Below are positions 32,288-32,365 of a stretch of 32,365 nt of DNA, in pieces. Made by a program: the position numbers and the translations under genes. The notes below the pieces were generated by a model that saw only the letters and a list, made by a program, of their open reading frames with translations, did no database searches and had not been told where the DNA came from. The stretch comes from Alphaproteobacteria bacterium (GTDB lineage Bacteria; Pseudomonadota; Alphaproteobacteria; Caulobacterales; Aquidulcibacteraceae), in assembly GCA_027485915.1 (NCBI GenBank), contig JAIXQA010000051.1, positions 1 through 32,365 of the forward strand, read 5' to 3'. Each line of letters starts with the position of its first letter. The first letter of the stretch is position 1.

Positions 32288-32365
32288 TCTCGCAAGGGTC
32301 GCATCTGGCGCAAGGTAGCGGTTGCGCATCACAGGCCCCGTCCCCGGCCATGTTGGTTGGTCCGG

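Noticed and set aside
1-32365. CRISPR arrays, transposases, integrases, rRNA genes or riboswitches
   Set aside because: No regularly spaced repeats, transposase or integrase motifs, rRNA sequence or recognisable riboswitch cores were seen on either strand.

Overview
The window is about 32 kb of an alphaproteobacterial chromosome. Coding sequence is near 55-60 % G+C by eye. The assignment rests on gene order: hisB-hisH-hisA-hisF-hisE divergent from hslV-hslU, a short RNase D fused by overlap to lptC-lptA-lptB-rpoN-hpf-ptsN, and a DUF1134/EipA envelope protein. A caulobacterial or related lineage is plausible but cannot be fixed from sequence reading alone.

Layout. 1-5.2 kb: a Gfo/Idh/MocA oxidoreductase cut by the window edge, a divergent SsuD-type flavin monooxygenase, then on the minus strand murQ followed by a large GH3 glycosidase. 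5.4-8.5 kb (plus): cysteine synthase, a PLP aminotransferase translationally coupled to it, and a TauE/SafE-type exporter; together with the SsuD-like enzyme this part has a sulfur theme. 8.5-12.1 kb (minus): hisB-H-A-F-E and a GNAT acetyltransferase, the last five joined by 4-base start/stop overlaps. 12.2-16.0 kb (plus): a membrane-bound degenerate-GGDEF/intact-EAL protein, then hslV-hslU. 16.0-17.6 kb: a visibly AT-richer insert holding the most interesting system, a three-gene HigB-like toxin, HigA-like antitoxin and SecB-like chaperone operon (TAC system). 17.6-21.0 kb: ettA, an orphan VapC-like PIN protein, eipA and gluconokinase. 21.1 kb: tRNA-Leu(CAG) with a clear promoter. 21.2-24.3 kb (minus): methyltransferase, a CrtC/AttH-like beta-barrel protein and an APH-fold phosphotransferase. 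24.5-30.2 kb (plus): rnd, lptC, lptA, lptB, rpoN, hpf, ptsN, covering LPS transport, sigma-54 and the nitrogen PTS, closed by a strong bidirectional terminator facing a TerB/DUF533 gene. 31.1 kb: tRNA-Thr(CGT), followed by 465 gene-free bases with a tandem 11-bp repeat and a lipoprotein gene, which may mark the edge of an integrated element.

Most genes are core housekeeping. Accessory content is concentrated in the TAC insert, the orphan vapC, the first 5 kb and the stretch after tRNA-Thr. Start sites were chosen from family N-termini, Shine-Dalgarno sequences and operon overlaps, and several differ from the longest open frame; these are noted in the entries.
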